A DNA stretch of 64,000 bases, taken from NCBI GenBank assembly GCA_022478985.1, contig JAKSZP010009315.1, positions 1 through 64,000 of the forward strand, in the 5' to 3' direction. A program made the translations under genes and the position numbers. Each line of letters begins with the position of its first letter. Position 1 is the stretch's first letter. This DNA is from Massospora cicadina (Eukaryota; Entomophthoromycota; Entomophthoromycetes; Entomophthorales; Entomophthoraceae). This document shows, in pieces, positions 34,961-46,803 of this stretch. The notes under the pieces are model-generated. The model was not told the DNA's origin, did not search any database, and saw only the letters and a list, made by a program, of their open reading frames with translations.

Positions 34961-35184
34961 GGTGTCTGAGTTTATGGATTCTTGGCAACATTGGTTTCTG
35001 GTCCCCCAGGGCGTTTTTTGCCCTTCAGCGCACCATTTTTCCCATTGCCTGATACAGCTTTCACCCGATTTTTTCAATTTGTTAATATCGCACATCTCTC
35101 CTGTGTGATTATCAAATTTTGCTGTTCAAATTGAATAGTAGTAACTAATGTTATTGTTACAGAAAAGAAGGATGACAATATCAT

Positions 35185-36297
35185 GAAAAAGGAAGCTTAA
35201 ATTTTATTTAGGATTGGATAATAGAAAGGGTTAGAGCTAGGCAAAACCAAGTTCTTTGGACCTAAGGGGAATTCTGAGAATATGCTACAAATGGAAGAGT
35301 GATTGGGATGTCCAAATTATCAAGATGAGAAACCCCAGATCATGGTGAAAACAGCAATAAAATATAATAAATTAACAAATAAGTACATCTAATCTCTATA
35401 TGGCACAGGAGCCAGAAGCTGTGTCCAGAGTGCTTGACAACAAGCTTTGTCGAGAACATTTGCATATGAAAAACAATAAACAAAGGAGATGCACAGGTGG
35501 TTGTGCAAATCTTGCATTAATTATCGCCATTAATGGAAGGTATCACTAGATAGCCACAGCTGCAAAGTAATCAAACAACAATGAACGGCGTCTTGGAGGC
35601 AGCAGCTGTGGGCCTCATGAAAATAAAAAAGAAAGGAATGGTGAAAATTTGGTGATGTGGGGAGTGAGGCAGCCCATATTCAAAGAACTTCTTCTGCAAA
35701 CCAGAGTGCATAAGCTGCAGTATCTCAGTCAAGAAAATTATTGAGGTCACAAGAAGCAAAAGAAATGCTGAGGGCTTCAACAAAAATTCCCCTGAAGTTC
35801 CTGATTTGGAAGCTCAACATGTTCATTATCACCAATTCCCAATTTGTCAGAAATATTGTTGGTTGAAAAATTTTTTGATCTGAAAAAGTAACTCTGGGAG
35901 AAGATCCAACTTTACGTGAAATGATTTGATCTAAATCAGGGAAATTACTTCATTAGGGTCAAGGGCAATTACTGGATTTAAACAGTTGAGCTGAATCCAA
36001 TAACGATTTAAAATCAAGCTTGATGGAAGGAGAAATGGGATTAAAGTCTAAGAATTTATTTAAGAAACGGCCAACCCTAATTTCTTCTTCAAAGATAGGT
36101 ACTATTGTGGGAAGAGTGGAGGAATAGTTAATAAAATCAGGTTGACTTGGGGTTCTAGATTTGGTGGAAAGGGAAATGTAACCTCTTTGGGTGGTTCATA
36201 ACATTGCTCAAAAAATAAAGTGTCCATTCCAGACTAGCTAGAACTCGCTCTTAGCAGGAAGTATTGGAGGAGGACATCTTTAGCTGATAGCCTGGTC
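35185..36297. other. Pre-LTR 3' region of element D, no gene seen
   Basis: 1.1 kb between L2 and the polypurine tract of D. ORFs on either strand are short and carry no motif. Position implies the end of the internal region of D. Confidence 0.5.
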
Positions 36298-36309
36298 AAG
36301 TGGGGGATG
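36298..36309 (+). other. Polypurine tract of element D
   Basis: AAGTGGGGGATG directly precedes the TGTGAGAA start of the 3' LTR. Purine-rich, as needed for plus-strand priming. Confidence 0.6.
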
Positions 36310-36814
36310 TGTGAGAATTTTATATGGCCAAATTATCCAGCTTGGGATTAGTTAAGCTTTAATTTATTGTCCATACATTTAATTTAACTTATTGATTAAG
36401 CTTTATATGACAATTTAATTATGTAATCTATTTGGCGATAAAAACCAACCAAATGGTCAATTATAATTCTCAGAGGATTGTGTCCAATGATAATCTTGGT
36501 TACAATTTTGTCAGGGATTGTTGCCAACAACATGGATATGAGTATTTCAGCTCAAAATGGGAATTACTCATGGTAAATCATTGGTTCGGTAGCCAACACA
36601 TGGGCTGATACAAATGGCAATTTATATATGCTATTCTTTGTGTAATCATCTGGAATCTTTCCCAAAATTAAATCAATATCACTTTTTCATTGTCTAGGCA
36701 TACTGAGACCATTGTGGTTAACACGTCTTACCCCTAACACATGTCCTCCCTTACTTTCGATTATAAATATTGCCTAATTTTCAATAATAAAAACACCTTA
36801 GACCTATATCTTAT
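36310..36814 (+). repeat. 3' LTR of element D, left piece
   Basis: Aligns with the first two thirds of 14232-14981. It is broken at CTTAGACCTATATCTTAT (36797-36814) by L3; the rest resumes at 42039. Confidence 0.9.
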
Positions 36815-36979
36815 TTTATTTAACCGAGGTAAGCCAACCAGGAGACGGACATTACCATATACATAAAACTAAGGAAATAACTGCTAAATATAAAATTGGG
36901 CACCCCAGGGTACTCAAGTTACCCCTGTTGCCAGCGGGACTGCCAGGTATGGGGGTTGGTGCACTACTACCAGGGGTTT

Positions 36980-39900
36980 CCCCTGCTATGGAGCAGGTGT
37001 GAAGGAAAGGGTATGTGTGGAGGAACCAGAGTGGGAACCATAATTCTATGAGCGCTTTTTGCCTTGGTCTCATATATCCATAGAGACAGGCTTGGAAGTG
37101 CTCCAGTAAGTGGACATGGAATCTGTTAATAACCTCATGAATGGTTGGGACCGTGCCCTTGAACGCATTTAATGCAATTGCGTGGATTGTCCACATTGCA
37201 ATGGGTATTTTTAGGGAACGGAGGGTAGATGGGATTGGTGACTCAATCTGGAGAGCGAAGATGCTCTTTGATATTGAGAATTCCTGTTCGTTTTGGATCT
37301 TAAGCAGGCGTGCAACTTCATGCCATATAGCTTTGATTGGGGGGCATGTTTTTAGGCGGTGATGTAGGGATTCCTCCCCTCCACATACTGCACATGTTTT
37401 GTGGAGGGAGTTGGAATGGTCCGCCATCCTAAAGTCCTTCTCTGACAGCGCCAGGCGTTTTCTCTTATCCTCAGCTGTTGGAGTGGGTGGTGGTCATTTT
37501 CCAAATTGCCTTCTGTGTGGTTAAATCATAGGGAATGTCCAACATATCTAGGTATTCTATCCTAGCTATGCTTGGGGTTATTGTGAGCATATCTATCTGG
37601 GGGTGGTTTTCTGGGTTTCTTAATTTGAATTGGGGGCTGGGTCGTCCCCTTCCCCATATAGTACCCATGTTCTCTATGGTCCATACCATATGGTGGATAG
37701 TTTGGAGGATATGTTTGAAATGAGGGGAGGTTCCATGCAGACCTGTTGCAGTAGGGTGCTTGGCAAGGTATGAAAGTAGTCTGGGTGGACTATGTGGGTT
37801 GAGTAATTTGAGCGCCTGTGTAAAGTTAGTCCTTGCTGCTCTGGACCAATGTTGTTGCGGGAGGTCTGGAGCAAGGATTTCCTTTATCCAGGTACCTAGG
37901 ATGTGATTGGCGTGGCTCTCAAAATCTATTAGTCCCATGCTTCCGCTTGAGCATGGGCCAAATAGTGTTTCCATCCGTATAGGAGGGTGAGAGCTGGGCC
38001 ACAGCCAGCCCTGGATAAGCGCGCGGATAGAGGTTATAAAGGTAAGTGAGAAGGTGATCGCGTGGGCATGGTACCACAATATTGGGAGGATGAGCGAGTT
38101 AGCAACTGTAACTCGTCCTGTTAATCCTGGGGTTCTTCCCTTGAGGGAGGCGACGCGTTTGGATACCCGTTGTAACAGGTTACTTTCCATTGTCTCATTA
38201 GCATATCCCCCTGATTCTATCCAGATTCCAAGGTGTCGGACAGGAGTGGTGGTGGGAGGTGTTGCAAAGGGTAATATAATTGGGTTTTTTCTTTATGTGT
38301 TGGTGTGAGGTTCTGATGTTGTGGCCCAATTGTTTGTGTATTTGCCTAAGAGGATGATTTCTGTCTTTCTTTTGTTGAGCGATGCATTGCTCACCTTGGA
38401 GTATTCCTCTAGAGTGCGTTCAAGCTGTCGTGCATCTTCATTGTTTGCTATACCTGCTATGCAGTCATCCGCAAAGGCCAGTATCTTGACTGTTGGTTGT
38501 CCTTGTGCAGTTATCCCCATGAGACATGAGTCAGTTACTCGGAGGAGTGGGTTAAAGCTGAAATTGCATAGCAGTGGGCTGAGGGGATCCCCTTGTTTGA
38601 GCCCTCTGTCTGGTTTAATCTTGTTTGTTAGGAATCCAGGGCCGCATACAGCCATGGTTGCAGATTCTGTTAAGAGCATCGCCCATTTCATGAATCTTGG
38701 TGGGAGTTTAAAGGCATGTAGACATTCTTTTAGGTATGGACAGCTAACACGGTCATACGCCTTTTCCTGATCCAAGAAGACCAGGGCACCAGTTGCTTTG
38801 GATTGGCAAATGTTTGCAACAGGGTGTATGTTGTTCCAGATTAAACGCCCTGGTATAAACCCAAACTGGTTGGGTGATAGGACGTCAGATGCAATTGCGC
38901 CTAATCTAGCTGGTAAAATTTTTTATAGAATTTTTGTGTCAGTGTTAAAGAGTGCTATTGGGCGCCAGTTGGCCAGGTCCAACTTGTCACCCTTTTTATA
39001 CAAGGTTACAACTTAGGATTCATGGTCTCCTGGTAATAGGCGTGTTTCCAACAAGCACTGGTTCATAGACGCCAATAGGAGGGGGGCAATTTGTTGAAAA
39101 TATTTTTTTTAAAATTAATAGGGTATCCCATCAGGCCCTGGGCATTTCCTATGTGGTGCACCGCGAATTGTCTCCCAAAGCTCCTCCCATGTAATTAGGG
39201 ATATTATATTGTAATTCAGTGGTGTACTTTGTATCTCGGCAGTTTGTATAAATTCTTTAATTTTTTTTGAATCTGTTGGCATTTCGCAATATAATTTAGT
39301 GTAATAGTGGTGTACTTCCGCCTTGATTTCCTCAGGGTCAGTTGCCATGGTGCCATTGGTCTTGCGGACCTGTGTGCACATGGGCTGGTTTCCACAGGAG
39401 TGGAATTGGTGGAAAAAGTATGTCAAACATGTTTCACCTTCCTTTATGAAGAACCTTTGTTTGTTACTTTGATTCTGTGGTGGTGTTCAAAAATGAGATT
39501 GTTAAGTTGAGCAGAAATTTCTGCCCATTTGCGTCCCCAGTTGGTGCTATAGCCAGATCTTGGAGTATCTATTTCCAGGTGGTCTAGTTCTGCCAAGGTA
39601 CGCTTGATTATGTCCATGTCCGCGGTGTACTTATGTGATGCAATATGTCAGGTTTTGTTGATTAAATCCTTTTTGAAATTTTCCCATGTTCTGATGGGAT
39701 CCAAAGTGAATGAGGCTTTGAATTCTGGATTTGTAGCCTTGTTTTTGACCCAGTCAGATATCTCAGGCAATTTTATATTTTCTGGGCGAAGCTTTCTCCA
39801 AGGCGACACCTGTGTGTGGGATTGGGTTGGTGCTAACTGCACCATAACCAATTGGTGGTCAGAAAAATTGATCTTTTTTGTTCTAAATTTGAAGATTCTT

Positions 39901-40530
39901 GAGTGTGGGATTGCGGGATGAGGATGTGGTCAATGCGACTCATTGATATGAGCACTCCCTCATGTATGTTGGGCTGCATCATGTGGGGAAGGAGTGGTGA
40001 ACTGGGGTGAAGAGCATCCTGTAAGCCAAGAGATGCCTTCATTGTGCGGAATTCAATGTGTCCAGGTGGGTATCCCCTGGGATTAGGACATTGATCCATA
40101 TCTGGGTTATCCCAGCAGTTGAAATTGCCTAACATAATGGTATCTGGTGAGAGGGTGAGAGTAGGAATGTTTTCAAAAAATTGTATTCTCTCAATTGCAG
40201 TGCACGGTGCATAGATACATGCTATTAAAATTTTTCCTCTTGGCATGTGATTGTTGCTACCAGGACTCGACCATGCAAGTGTAATGACGAATTTGTAATT
40301 TTTAATTTTTTGTTGTTTTGGATGATCACCCTACAGTGAGACGTCCATACTGATTGTGATGGTGCGACCTTACTTGACCAGGATCCTTCTTCCCCTTGTA
40401 GACAATGGGTTTCTTGGACGGCCAAGATGTCTACAAGAGGTTTTTGCAGGAATTCCAGCATTTTGGCTTGGGATGTTTGAGCCCTGGCTCCCATGATGTT
40501 TAGCATCCCTATTGACACTGAGGTGCCCAT
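36980..40530 (-). pseudogene. L3 ORF2: endonuclease, reverse transcriptase, zinc motif
   Basis: Starts MGTSVSIGMLNIMGARAQTS. Endonuclease: DILAVQETHCLQGEE, ACIYAPC, GNFNCWDNPDMDQCPNPRGY and SRIDHILIPQSHTQ. RT, mostly in one 160-codon frame (38293-38775): MDQEKAYDRVSCPYLKECL, GLKQGDPLSPLLCNFSFNPL and LAFADDCIAG (intact FADD). The next 239-codon frame (37471-38190) holds LTGRVTVANSLILPILWYHA. The C-terminal CAVCGGEESLHHRLKTCPP (37427 down) is a complete C-C-H-C RT zinc-binding motif. Frameshifts remain, so it is inactive as it stands. Confidence 0.9.
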
Positions 40531-40899
40531 GGCGCCTCAGGAGCGGATGGGAGGGCCCTCTGGCCCTATCCCACCGCGGCTCATTTTGGCCATGCTCCAC
40601 ATCTGTACTCCAACTCTTTCACTGCCATTGTTGGTTCCCTTGATCTAACCCAATAATCCAATGGAATTGCGGTTTTTTGCATTTGCATCAACTTTTTCCG
40701 CACAGGTCTTGTGTTGATTTGATGCGGATTGTTGATTGGATTCTATATTTTTGAGGTTCAACTTTGATGAATTGTGCACCGCATTTTTGCCCAAATTGTG
40801 GTTGCATTGTTCCTCAGTATGTGCATGACTGATGTCGCTTTGTGACTCAGTCAGGTTACTGCGGAAATTTTCGACCTAGGCATATTGTTCTAATTGGTT

Positions 40900-41959
40900 A
40901 GTTTGGTGAATATCTGAAATATCCTCCCAAATTTGTCCAGGATAATGGCAGACTCTGCGTGTGCCGCTGCTTTGGCCGCTGCATGCTTGCGGGCTTTTTG
41001 TGCCACTTAATGTTGTTTGCTTGTAACTGGGTCCACGATGGTTTATAGTCCATCTTAACCCCAGCGAAAAGGGTGGTGACCATCAGTCATTTTGGTGAAG
41101 TTTTCATTATCTTCATCCATTGCTTCCTCACAATAATCATTTTCCATTAAGCCCTCTTTCACAGGGCATGCGTGTTCCTTGTGGCCCAATAAGTCACAGT
41201 GGTTGCAAATGGGCGGTGCGCGTTCCAGTGTATTTCAGAATGTGGCTGACTGGCCCCCATCTTCAAAGTGAAATTCTGATGTGCGGGGAATTCTGGATAA
41301 GTCCTCTTCCACTTCTGGAAAGGGTTGATTATGGCAATAGCTTTGCCCATGCACAGGTTGGGCATCAGGCGAAATCGCTGTAATTCAATTTGCTGAATTT
41401 CTCTATAGGCCATGAGACCTTTGCAGAGCTCCTCCTTGATTACCTTACGAGGAAGGTTGGTGGGGAGTGAGTCAAAAGAGATGAACAAAGTTTTCGCTTT
41501 GTTCCATCTGGTGCGCGCGGTGCGCACAATTTTTTTGCCCTCTGGGAGGGCAATTTTTACATAGACTTTTGCTACGGCATTGGCTTCATTGTCTGTTTCA
41601 AAACCAATATTGATCCAGCCGTGGCCCATGTTGTTGGTGGCTATGTACACTGCGTGAGGGAAAAGTGAGGGATGTGCCTCACATGTTTTCTCCCACAGGG
41701 TCAGTGACTCATCCCCAAGGAAGAGTCTGATCCCGTGCTCCACCTTTGAAAAGGGTTGGTTGAACTGAATGTACATATATTGCGCGTGCTTTACAGTGAA
41801 TACCATAAACCCAGAAGGTGTCTGAGTTTGCGATTTCTTTGCGGATTGGGTTCCTGGTCCCCCTCCAGGGCGTTTCTTGCCCTTAGTTGCACCATTAAGC
41901 GCACTGCTCGCCGTGACACTCGCCCATGTTATATTATTCTTATTGATAAAGTCGCCCAT
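40900..41959 (-). pseudogene. L3 ORF1
   Basis: 266 open codons (41159-41959) from MGDFINKNNITWASVTASSA, with a KGKKRPGGGPGTQSAKKS basic stretch, GDESLTLWEKTCEAHPSLFP and ARTRWNKAKTLFISFDSLPT. A frameshift near 41290 and stops remove the knuckle; the GHKEHACP-like wording survives out of frame at about 41165-41215. The C-terminal part continues to about 40900. It is the best reference for the N-terminus of this ORF1 family. Confidence 0.82.
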
Positions 41960-42038
41960 CTTTCCTGTGTGTGATTATCCAAATTTGCTGTTCAAATTGA
42001 ATCATAGTAACTAAAGTGATTGTTACAAGAAAGAAAAG

Positions 42039-42329
42039 CTTAGACCTATATCTTATATTTTATTATATTTTGTAATTCATCTGCTTCTTATTTAAAGAGA
42101 TCTTGTCTAAGTGTCAATGACATAGTGAGACTAAAGTCACTTGAACTTTTATATTGTCATAGTGATCTGAATTCACTTGTCATTATCATGTCCCCAGGAG
42201 TGGGCAGATCTACCCATTTATTCAAACTTGACTAAGCTAATTGTTTCATACAATTAGCAGGTCCATATTTAATTTCAGAGTCAGCAGTTAAGCAAACCTG
42301 TGCACTAGTGAAAACCCGCAGTTTTTACA
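42039..42329 (+). repeat. 3' LTR of element D, right piece
   Basis: Begins with the second copy of the L3 duplication and ends GTTTTTACA, aligning to the end of 14232-14981 (CCCATTTATTCAAACTTGAC, GTGCACTAGTGAAA). Followed by CTATC and then element C. Confidence 0.9.
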
Positions 42330-42398
42330 CTATCCCATGAAAGACTTAAATAACCTGAAAATTTTTGGGATTTACATCTTTTTGATAGCATCTTTCTT

Positions 42399-42546
42399 TG
42401 AGATTTTGGGTGCCATTAGGGCACCCAGTGCAGGCAACTTTGTGGGATGAAACCTGGGGTACTGCCCACAGCACTGGGGCTGCACAAATCTAAGCACCAC
42501 AGATTTGGGCCTGACCGTGGGTGGGTGGCTCACACCACCCCAAGAA
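42399..42546. mobile_element. 148-bp hairpin-rich MITE-like insertion
   Basis: GC-rich island inside the RT of element C. It contains inverted repeats GGGTGCC/GGCACCC, AAATCT/AGATTT and GGTGNGTG/CACNCCACC. Its ends are imperfect inverted repeats (TTTTGGGTG near the left, CCACCCCAAGAA at the right). Direct repeats AGCATCTTTCTT (42387-42398) and AGCTTCTATCTT (42547-42558) flank it with 2 mismatches of 12. The C reading frame resumes on both sides, so it is an insertion of unknown class. Confidence 0.55.
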
Positions 42547-42558
42547 AGCTTCTATCTT

Positions 42559-43260
42559 CATTGGTTACAGCTGTAATCCATCAAGGTTTATGACAAACCC
42601 TAAGTATTTAAATTTTATTTTTGAATATATGGCAATTCTTGGATTATTTTTGTATTCACCATTTCAACCGCTTAAATACTTCCTCCAGATGCTCCAATTG
42701 ATCAATGAAGGTCCATATAAAGACGTTAATTTTGTCTAAATATACCAGTATGCAGGATAACTTCAAATTAATGAACATTAAATCTATAGCCAGCTGGAAT
42801 GTATCCAACACTTTTCTAAAATATTGGGGCATTATGATCAGCTGATACAGTCTTGCACAGTAATTATTGCACATCTTTCCTGATCTTTTGTTTAAAAACC
42901 AATTTGGTAATAGCCCAAAATAAGTCCATAGCCAAAAATTTTTTCTTCCCCTAAGCGATTGAGCGCGTTGTCAATTTGTGGCAGTGGATAGGAGTCTTTC
43001 TTAGTGATTTTGTTTTATTGTTGATAATTGATCAACGCTTAATTTGATCTGTTCTTCTTTAGCACCAGGAGAATTGGACTTTCCCATGGGCTTGACAATG
43101 GAATTAGTAGCCCATACTCCACTAGCTTGCTGATTTAGTTGCTGACTTCAGCTTCAGCAGTCCTTGACCTACAGATAGGTCTCATACTTATTGGCAGGTA
43201 CTACCAGTATTGACTTTGTGGATTACTTTTTTTGCACATCCTAAGTCATGATCCTTCTGA
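42559..43260 (-). pseudogene. Element C reverse transcriptase
   Basis: Minus strand: the fingers end LLIPLSSPWESPILLV (about 43100), then LDTFQLAIDLMFINLKLSCI and LVYLDKINVFIWTFIDQLEH (42656-42874), where the second catalytic aspartate is Lys. FKYLGFVINLDGLQL lies at about 42560-42610. After the 148-bp insertion a DAIKKM-like segment leads to the D insertion, and RT resumes at 14231. Close relative of the D RT. Confidence 0.8.
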
Positions 43261-43739
43261 GCAAATATATCCCAATATTTTGAATAATCAAAGCACATCA
43301 TCTTGCTGATTTTTGGATAAATTAGCTAGATGCTCACAATCTTTAGAAATGTTGACACTTTTGGCACTTTTCACCGGTATATCTATTTCAGAAAGTGACC
43401 AAAAATTGTGAAAGGCATTAAGTTCTGTTGTCAAAAACAGATGTAGAAACGCAATTATCTGATTCTTTTCAATCTTCATCTGCTTTTCTCCCAGATTGGC
43501 TAGGGCACATGTATTTCTCAGTGACCAATCATATTGATCCAGTCACCATTTATGGCTCAATACTCAATTTTCTCCATAAATGACAATTACCCCATATAGC
43601 AGGTCTAGGAGTTCGATTGTTAACCCTGTGTTAACTACAATTTGATCTCCTAGCAGAATAGTGTTCATCACATTCATCCTTAAAAATATTCTGTGATTCT
43701 CCATAATTTCCAATGGTATTGTTTTTCATTTTTATCCAC

Positions 43740-44140
43740 TAAGATATATTGAATGGGTATAATGTCATTATTATAAATCAAGTTGACAAGATTATTACTC
43801 TTTGTCAATGGGGTCTTTCCCTTCCGCTGGTACACCAAAAGCAACGTCTGCCCCAATATTGTCAGGGTGTTATCTTCAAAGTCTCATTTCACCAGATACT
43901 TCCTCAGGAGCTCCATCCCAACAAGTATAATATAATTCATATTGGCCAGCACTATAGCAGGAGCTGACACCACCAGCGATCCAAACCAAAGTGGTAGCTC
44001 ACTATAGGCTCCACATGAGATGGCGATGTCTGATCCAGACAATCCATACACTTTTTGTTGCTCCAATTCTTTCCAGATCTTCATGCATTTCAATAATTTG
44101 GTAGAAACAATGTTAATTGCTCCACTATCAATTATTGCTT
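43740..44140 (-). pseudogene. Element C protease
   Basis: AIIDSGAINIVS carries DSG (44121-44129 on the plus strand reads TCCACTATC). LSGSDIAISCGAYSELPLWF, then GSLVVSAPAIVLANMNYIIL, LVGMELLRKYLVK and ILGQTLLLVYQRKGKTPLTK follow. About two thirds identical to the D protease. Frameshifted. Confidence 0.78.
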
Positions 44141-44149
44141 ATACCCTTA

Positions 44150-46065
44150 TCCTATTGTCTAGAATATCTGCATAGGTACACTACAAGTAATGCAATAAAG
44201 TATCTACTGAATGGATAGCGGCATTATTTGCTAAATCAAGAGTGCGAAATATTTAAGCGGATAAATCAGGGAGTATCTCCTTGATTGCACTTATAAGTAA
44301 GGAAAAGTTTGCCTCATCCAACCTCGTTTTAACTAAAACTTCTGGGCTTTCAGTGGATCTGATTTTCTCCGCTAACTGTTGTGCATTTGGCCAAGCAACC
44401 TACTTAACAATTTCGGATCCCCTTTGCTTTATCTCAAGTAATTGTTTTGTTATCCATGTTGATTTCTCTGATGGAGCGTAACAGGCGCATCATTGTCCAC
44501 AAATATATCAGTGATGGTAATATCATCATACATTATATCAGGCGGAACAGGTTTATCAGCAGTACTAGAATGTCTCTTGTCTGAACTGCTGGTCCTTTAC
44601 CCAACTCTGAACCAGGTTCCTTGGTTTGAATGAGATTGATTTGATCTTTCAGCTTTTTGTCCTAAAAGGCAATTTAAATGGCAGGTTTTTCACACTAGAA
44701 ACAGCAAATTAATGTTTGTCCATCATTTTTAAGCTTTAGGTTTATCTCCAATCATGATTTAACTCTCAAGCTCTTTAGAGGGCTCATTGAATTTGTCAAT
44801 ATTTTGAGCCTTTGTTTGGATCCCTTTAGAGGTTTGATTGGGAGCTTTTAAATTGGCTCAGAGCATCTTCAGATGGTCCACCATCTGCGAGGTCATTTTT
44901 TGGGTTACTTGTGCTGCTGCCACAATCCAATGCAGTTTGTGGTAGGGCCAAAGCGCCGCCTGCATGGTTATGCATGCATTGAATCCAGTAAGCACTTTTT
45001 CTTAGCCAAGATCTGGGACTTTTAGTAAAACAATAGCCAAAATTAGCCAGGGCTCATCCTTATAAGATTTTGTACCAATAAATTCCTGTTTGTAATTTCT
45101 CATCCATGTAGGACTTCCAAACATCGATATAACTGCTTATTCTTCAGCGTATAACTAGTTGTCCCAATTGAGGTGAGGTAGCACCAGATTCTGGCAATTG
45201 GTGCTAAGAAAGTTCATTATGGTCACCGCATTCTGATGTCCGCATAACTGAACATTGTGAGCTCAAAGAGATGGTAAAAACTGGGCGTTATCCTGGTGGA
45301 GGGCGGGCAATTTTGGTGTACTCCAAACTCCTCAGTTGCTCCACTCACAGGAGATTCCTGACCAATGACTTGTTTAACCATAGGTGTGACTTTGGTAATC
45401 ATTTATGACATCCTAGAATATGATTTAGACATACCTTGGGTAGAGGCGTCTTCCTGATTAAAGTTTTACATGATTTTTGTCAGCTTCATTTGCCTTGAGA
45501 GCTCACAATCACATTTGTGATTTTCTAACTCCTCAGTATATAATCATCATATTCTCCATATCCTCATGAAAACGTTGGATACGTTCTCATTCTGCTTCAC
45601 ATTCAGTTTTTATGGGATAAAAATTCTATAATGAGTTCACCCTCTTTCCTGGTTAAAGAGGCAACTTTTCCACACAGGTCGTTATTTACATTCCCACCTT
45701 GTTTTAGCACTTCTTCCACTTTGGTCAAATGTTTCTCCAATGTATTGACATTGGCTTGAGATAATGAGCTAAGAACGTTCTGATTGATGGTCTGTTACTC
45801 TGTTCAGAGCTTCCGAAGTTCATTTAATATAAAAGACATTGTGGATTGAAAATAGGTTTTGACAATTCAACTACCCCTATAGTGAGCATAAAATGTTAAA
45901 ATCAGGTGTGCTTAGATTGTAGCTCGCTTCTGATTTTTGAAATTAACTGTACAGATTTTTGACCAATTGCGTTGATTAACTGATAAAAAAAACTGGGTCA
46001 ATAATAGCATGAAGAATATTATTAAAGTTGATTGTCCTAAAAGCCAAGCTGAGTAAAGGGTAAAA
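44150..46065 (-). pseudogene. Element C gag
   Basis: Heavily decayed. A knuckle remnant CxxCEKPAI with stops (about 44665-44700) is followed by KDQINLIQTKEPGSELGKGP, aligning with the nucleocapsid tail of D. The rest of gag and the leader extend to the 5' LTR without a continuous frame. Confidence 0.6.
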
Positions 46066-46803
46066 CGCTAGACAGGTGCTTCTTCATCTTTAGGATATGT
46101 TTGAGCTGGTAGGGAATATTTTCTTATTCTCTTTGCACAGAGCCAAGCGGATATCTGATAACAACAACATAAGGATATCTAAACTCTGAACTCTTATCCC
46201 AAGAGTAAGCTATACAATCAATGTATAAAAAACTAAGTTATTATTAATTTTGAGATCTGAAAATTTATTGGGCAATTAAAGTTTTTATAGTACACTTGTA
46301 TCACAGCTTTTCAGCTGTCCACTGGGGATTAATTAATTGTTCCCCAGATGGTTTGAGCCTTGAGTTTTAGCTTCAAAAACTGGCGGTTATCTTTGCCTTG
46401 ATTTTCTAAGGTAGTGTAATCCTCAATGTTTGGCGCCAAATATATTAGTGTCAAAAGCTGAATACCAATTGATTCAGGTCATGTTGCCTGGTGAAGCTTT
46501 TACCATTAAAAATAAGCATTAAAAGCGCCTAGGTAGTTCAAGAACTTCCCAACTGTTTGTTCTGAACAATTCCTCAAAGTAATTTGACTATTGAGTGTTA
46601 CTCCCTCATTAATCTCTGCTTAATATTATCAAGGATGATCTCCTCTAAAAACTAATCAAAATACTAATTGGATTCCTTTCATAGATAAAATACGACTAAT
46701 ACTTTAGTTGGCAATTATCACCAAGATTATTATTGGAAATACAATATGTGCATTGATTAAATTGTTAATGGGATGGATAATGTGGTCATCTGAAATTCCA
46801 ACA
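46066..46803 (-). repeat. 5' LTR of element C
   Basis: Direct repeat of 5615-6352, starting CGCTAGACAGGTGC and ending GAAATTCCAACA on the plus strand. Many substitutions and small indels separate the two, so the insertion is old. Confidence 0.85.

Larger units (their letters stand above)
29975..35171 (-). mobile_element. LINE L2, full length but decayed
   Basis: 5.2 kb, the same family as L3. Flanked by ATGACAATATTAT (29962-29974) and ATGACAATATCAT (35172-35184), a 13-bp duplication with one mismatch. The 5' end (minus) CTTCTTTTCTGTAAC and the 3' end GGCTTTCCTCAGTTAAATAA correspond to the ends of L3. It sits in the 3' non-coding part of element D. Confidence 0.9.
36815..42038 (-). mobile_element. 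LINE L3, full length, inserted in the D LTR
   Basis: Perfect 18-bp duplication CTTAGACCTATATCTTAT at 36797-36814 and 42039-42056. The interrupted LTR rejoins exactly to match 14232-14981. 5224 bp with ORF1 and ORF2. 5' end on the minus strand: CTTTTCTTTCTTGTAAC; 3' end: CTTACCTCGGTTAAATAA. It is the best-delimited LINE in the window. Confidence 0.96.
14232..42329 (+). mobile_element. Ty3/gypsy element D with five nested insertions
   Basis: The 5' LTR 14232-14981 and the 3' LTR 36310-42329 (split by L3) are direct repeats. Between them lie PBS, gag with CCHC, protease, RT, RNase H, integrase and a polypurine tract, all plus strand. Inside it are F (with A2), SINE copy 2, L2 and L3; without these the element is about 8.5-9 kb. 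It splits the RT of element C. The 5-bp flanks (TCATC at 14227-14231, CTATC at 42330-42334) match only 3 of 5, consistent with an old insertion. Confidence 0.86.

Noticed and set aside
38321..38770. 149-codon plus-strand ORF
   Set aside because: Antisense to the L3 reverse transcriptase with its FADD motif.
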